From JAUZPB01 sp037140715 (lineage in GTDB: Bacteria; Bacteroidota; Ignavibacteria; Ignavibacteriales; SURF-24), in contig JBAXDX010000041.1 in the NCBI GenBank assembly GCA_037140715.1, positions 1-24,841 of the forward strand: a DNA stretch of 24,841 nucleotides, given 5' to 3'. The notes under the pieces were generated by a model. The model saw only the letters and a program-made list of their open reading frames with translations. It was not told the DNA's origin and ran no database searches. Positions 24,329 through 24,841 of the stretch are shown piece after piece. Position numbers and translations under genes: made by a program. The first letter of the stretch is position 1. The number at the start of each line of letters is the position of its first letter.

Positions 24329-24356
24329 AAAGGCAGAGGTAAAGGCAAAGGCAAAG
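24329..24356. repeat. Purine-rich AAAGGC hexamer repeat
   Basis: The sequence TAAAGGCAGAGGTAAAGGCA then AAGGCAAAG is made of hexamers near AAAGGC/AGAGGT. An almost identical string (AAAGGCAGAGGAAAAGGCAAGG) follows the nuoD stop at 17051-17072. Both begin at or just after a stop codon. Confidence 0.7.
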
Positions 24357-24517
24357 TAAAACACATCAGGATTCTGTCAGGAACAGCCTTTCCGCCGGTC
24401 AGTTTATTACATATTCTTCAGCGGGTGAATTCCAAATGTTCTACACCTTTCCGAAGAAATTTTGTATATTTCGATAAAACATGATGCGGGTTAATGTAAA
24501 ACCGGAGCTTTTAACAA

Positions 24518-24650
24518 ATGAAAACACTAATGGAACTTAAAGCGCGCCTTACTCTAAACAAGGACGAACTCAGGCAAAAATATAATATCGGCTAATGCAA
24601 TCAGACCTGATATGATGCCTTCGGTTAAAGAGTGTCTGATATATGTCTAA
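24518..24650 (+). pseudogene. MNT-type nucleotidyltransferase remnant with internal deletion
   Basis: ATG 24518 encodes 25 residues, MKTLMELKARLTLNKDELR then QKYNIG, typical of the N-terminus of small minimal nucleotidyltransferases (MNT of HepT/MNT toxin-antitoxin pairs), and stops at 24593. Shifted by one base, 24591-24647 encodes ANAIRPDMMPSVKECLIYV, which resembles the C-terminal end of the same family ('..A(L/I)RP..(K)E.IL.EVIYV'). The catalytic GSYxRG...DxD core of roughly 55-60 residues is missing. The remnant is 133 bp, against about 300 bp expected. Internal deletion plus frameshift is the simplest reading. Confidence 0.6.
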
Positions 24651-24787
24651 GAGAATCGGACAATAATTTAATTGTTACACCCTGCGATGTTTATTCCTTC
24701 GGAAGTTGCCCTGAAAATCACTATCTTCTATTAGCTCAATTTAAATGGTTTAAAGACAGAGTATAATTTCCAAACCAAGAGGATAAT

Positions 24788-24841
24788 ATGTCATTCGGCG
24801 ATCCCTGCAATATGCACTCAGATTCTTTCTTTGATTTTATA
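24788..24841 (+). CDS. N-terminal fragment of an unknown gene (cut by right edge)
   Basis: ATG 24788 is preceded by AGAGGA at good spacing and the frame is open to the last base (18 codons, MSFGDPCNMHSDSFFDFI). There is too little to assign a family. Confidence 0.45.
   Translation, partial: MSFGDPCNMHSDSFFDFI

Larger units (their letters stand above)
24328..24841. other. 514-bp right-end region: purine-rich repeat, pseudogene, start of a new gene
   Basis: The region has three parts: a purine-rich hexameric repeat directly after the Spy-like gene (24329-24356), a decayed nucleotidyltransferase (24518-24650), and the beginning of a right-edge gene (24788). TATATTTCG at 24465-24473 may be a -7 element for the pseudogene. 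A 44-residue GTG ORF (24632-24766, ending AQFKWFKDRV) is open but unrecognised. Confidence 0.6.

Noticed and set aside
24632..24766. 44-residue GTG ORF
   Set aside because: It has no recognisable family or ribosome binding site and overlaps the pseudogene, so it is mentioned only within the region entry.
1..24841. tRNA or rRNA genes
   Set aside because: No cloverleaf T-arm pattern or conserved rRNA segment was noticed on either strand by eye.

Overview
The window is AT-rich and densely coded, almost entirely on the + strand. It looks like a chromosomal segment from the Bacteroidota/Chlorobiota (FCB) side of the tree. An Ignavibacteria-like bacterium is my best guess. The main reason is a full-length SprA, the outer-membrane translocon of the type IX secretion system (T9SS), next to a PorX-type response regulator with a PglZ domain. 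Both are hallmarks of that group. The clade is an inference; no rRNA, tRNA or marker phylogeny was available.

Layout. (1) 1-198: left-edge tail of an unknown ORF made of five 21-bp (7-codon) tandem repeats. (2) 388-4041: a fused SpmA/SpmB membrane protein, alanine dehydrogenase and a calcineurin-like phosphoesterase. (3) 4299-14043: sprA, porX and an unknown protein gene carrying a perfect 26-bp palindrome. (4) 14044-14420: a 179-bp non-coding element bounded by 16-bp inverted repeats, directly before the nuo promoter. (5) 14421-19000: nuoABCDEF, closed by a strong terminator; nuoG and the remaining complex I genes are absent here. (6) 19105-21661: rnhA, dodecin, two thiol peroxidases and folE. 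(7) 21662-21998: a 20-bp-period tandem array and a terminator. (8) 21999-24327: a minus-strand Spy/CpxP-like gene divergent from an ECF sigma / anti-sigma / coiled-coil secreted protein operon. (9) 24328-24841: an internally deleted MNT-type nucleotidyltransferase remnant and the first 18 codons of a right-edge gene.

How the genes work together. sprA and porX form a T9SS island: the translocon and its cytoplasmic regulator. The nuo block encodes the peripheral NADH-oxidising arm of complex I (B, C, D, E, F) plus membrane subunit A. Dodecin (flavin store), two peroxiredoxins and GTP cyclohydrolase I form a redox/cofactor neighbourhood. The sigma, anti-sigma and two small helical envelope proteins resemble an envelope-stress circuit.

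The most unusual layer is non-coding. A motif around ATGAGTATGATTAAGA recurs at four or more intergenic sites, as direct repeats or as hairpin arms. Two copies also share an outer GTGTACGAYAAATT end. This looks like a small dispersed element family. There is no clear new protein-based system. The best leads for something undescribed are this repeat family, the palindrome inside the unknown gene after porX, and the 20-bp array after folE.
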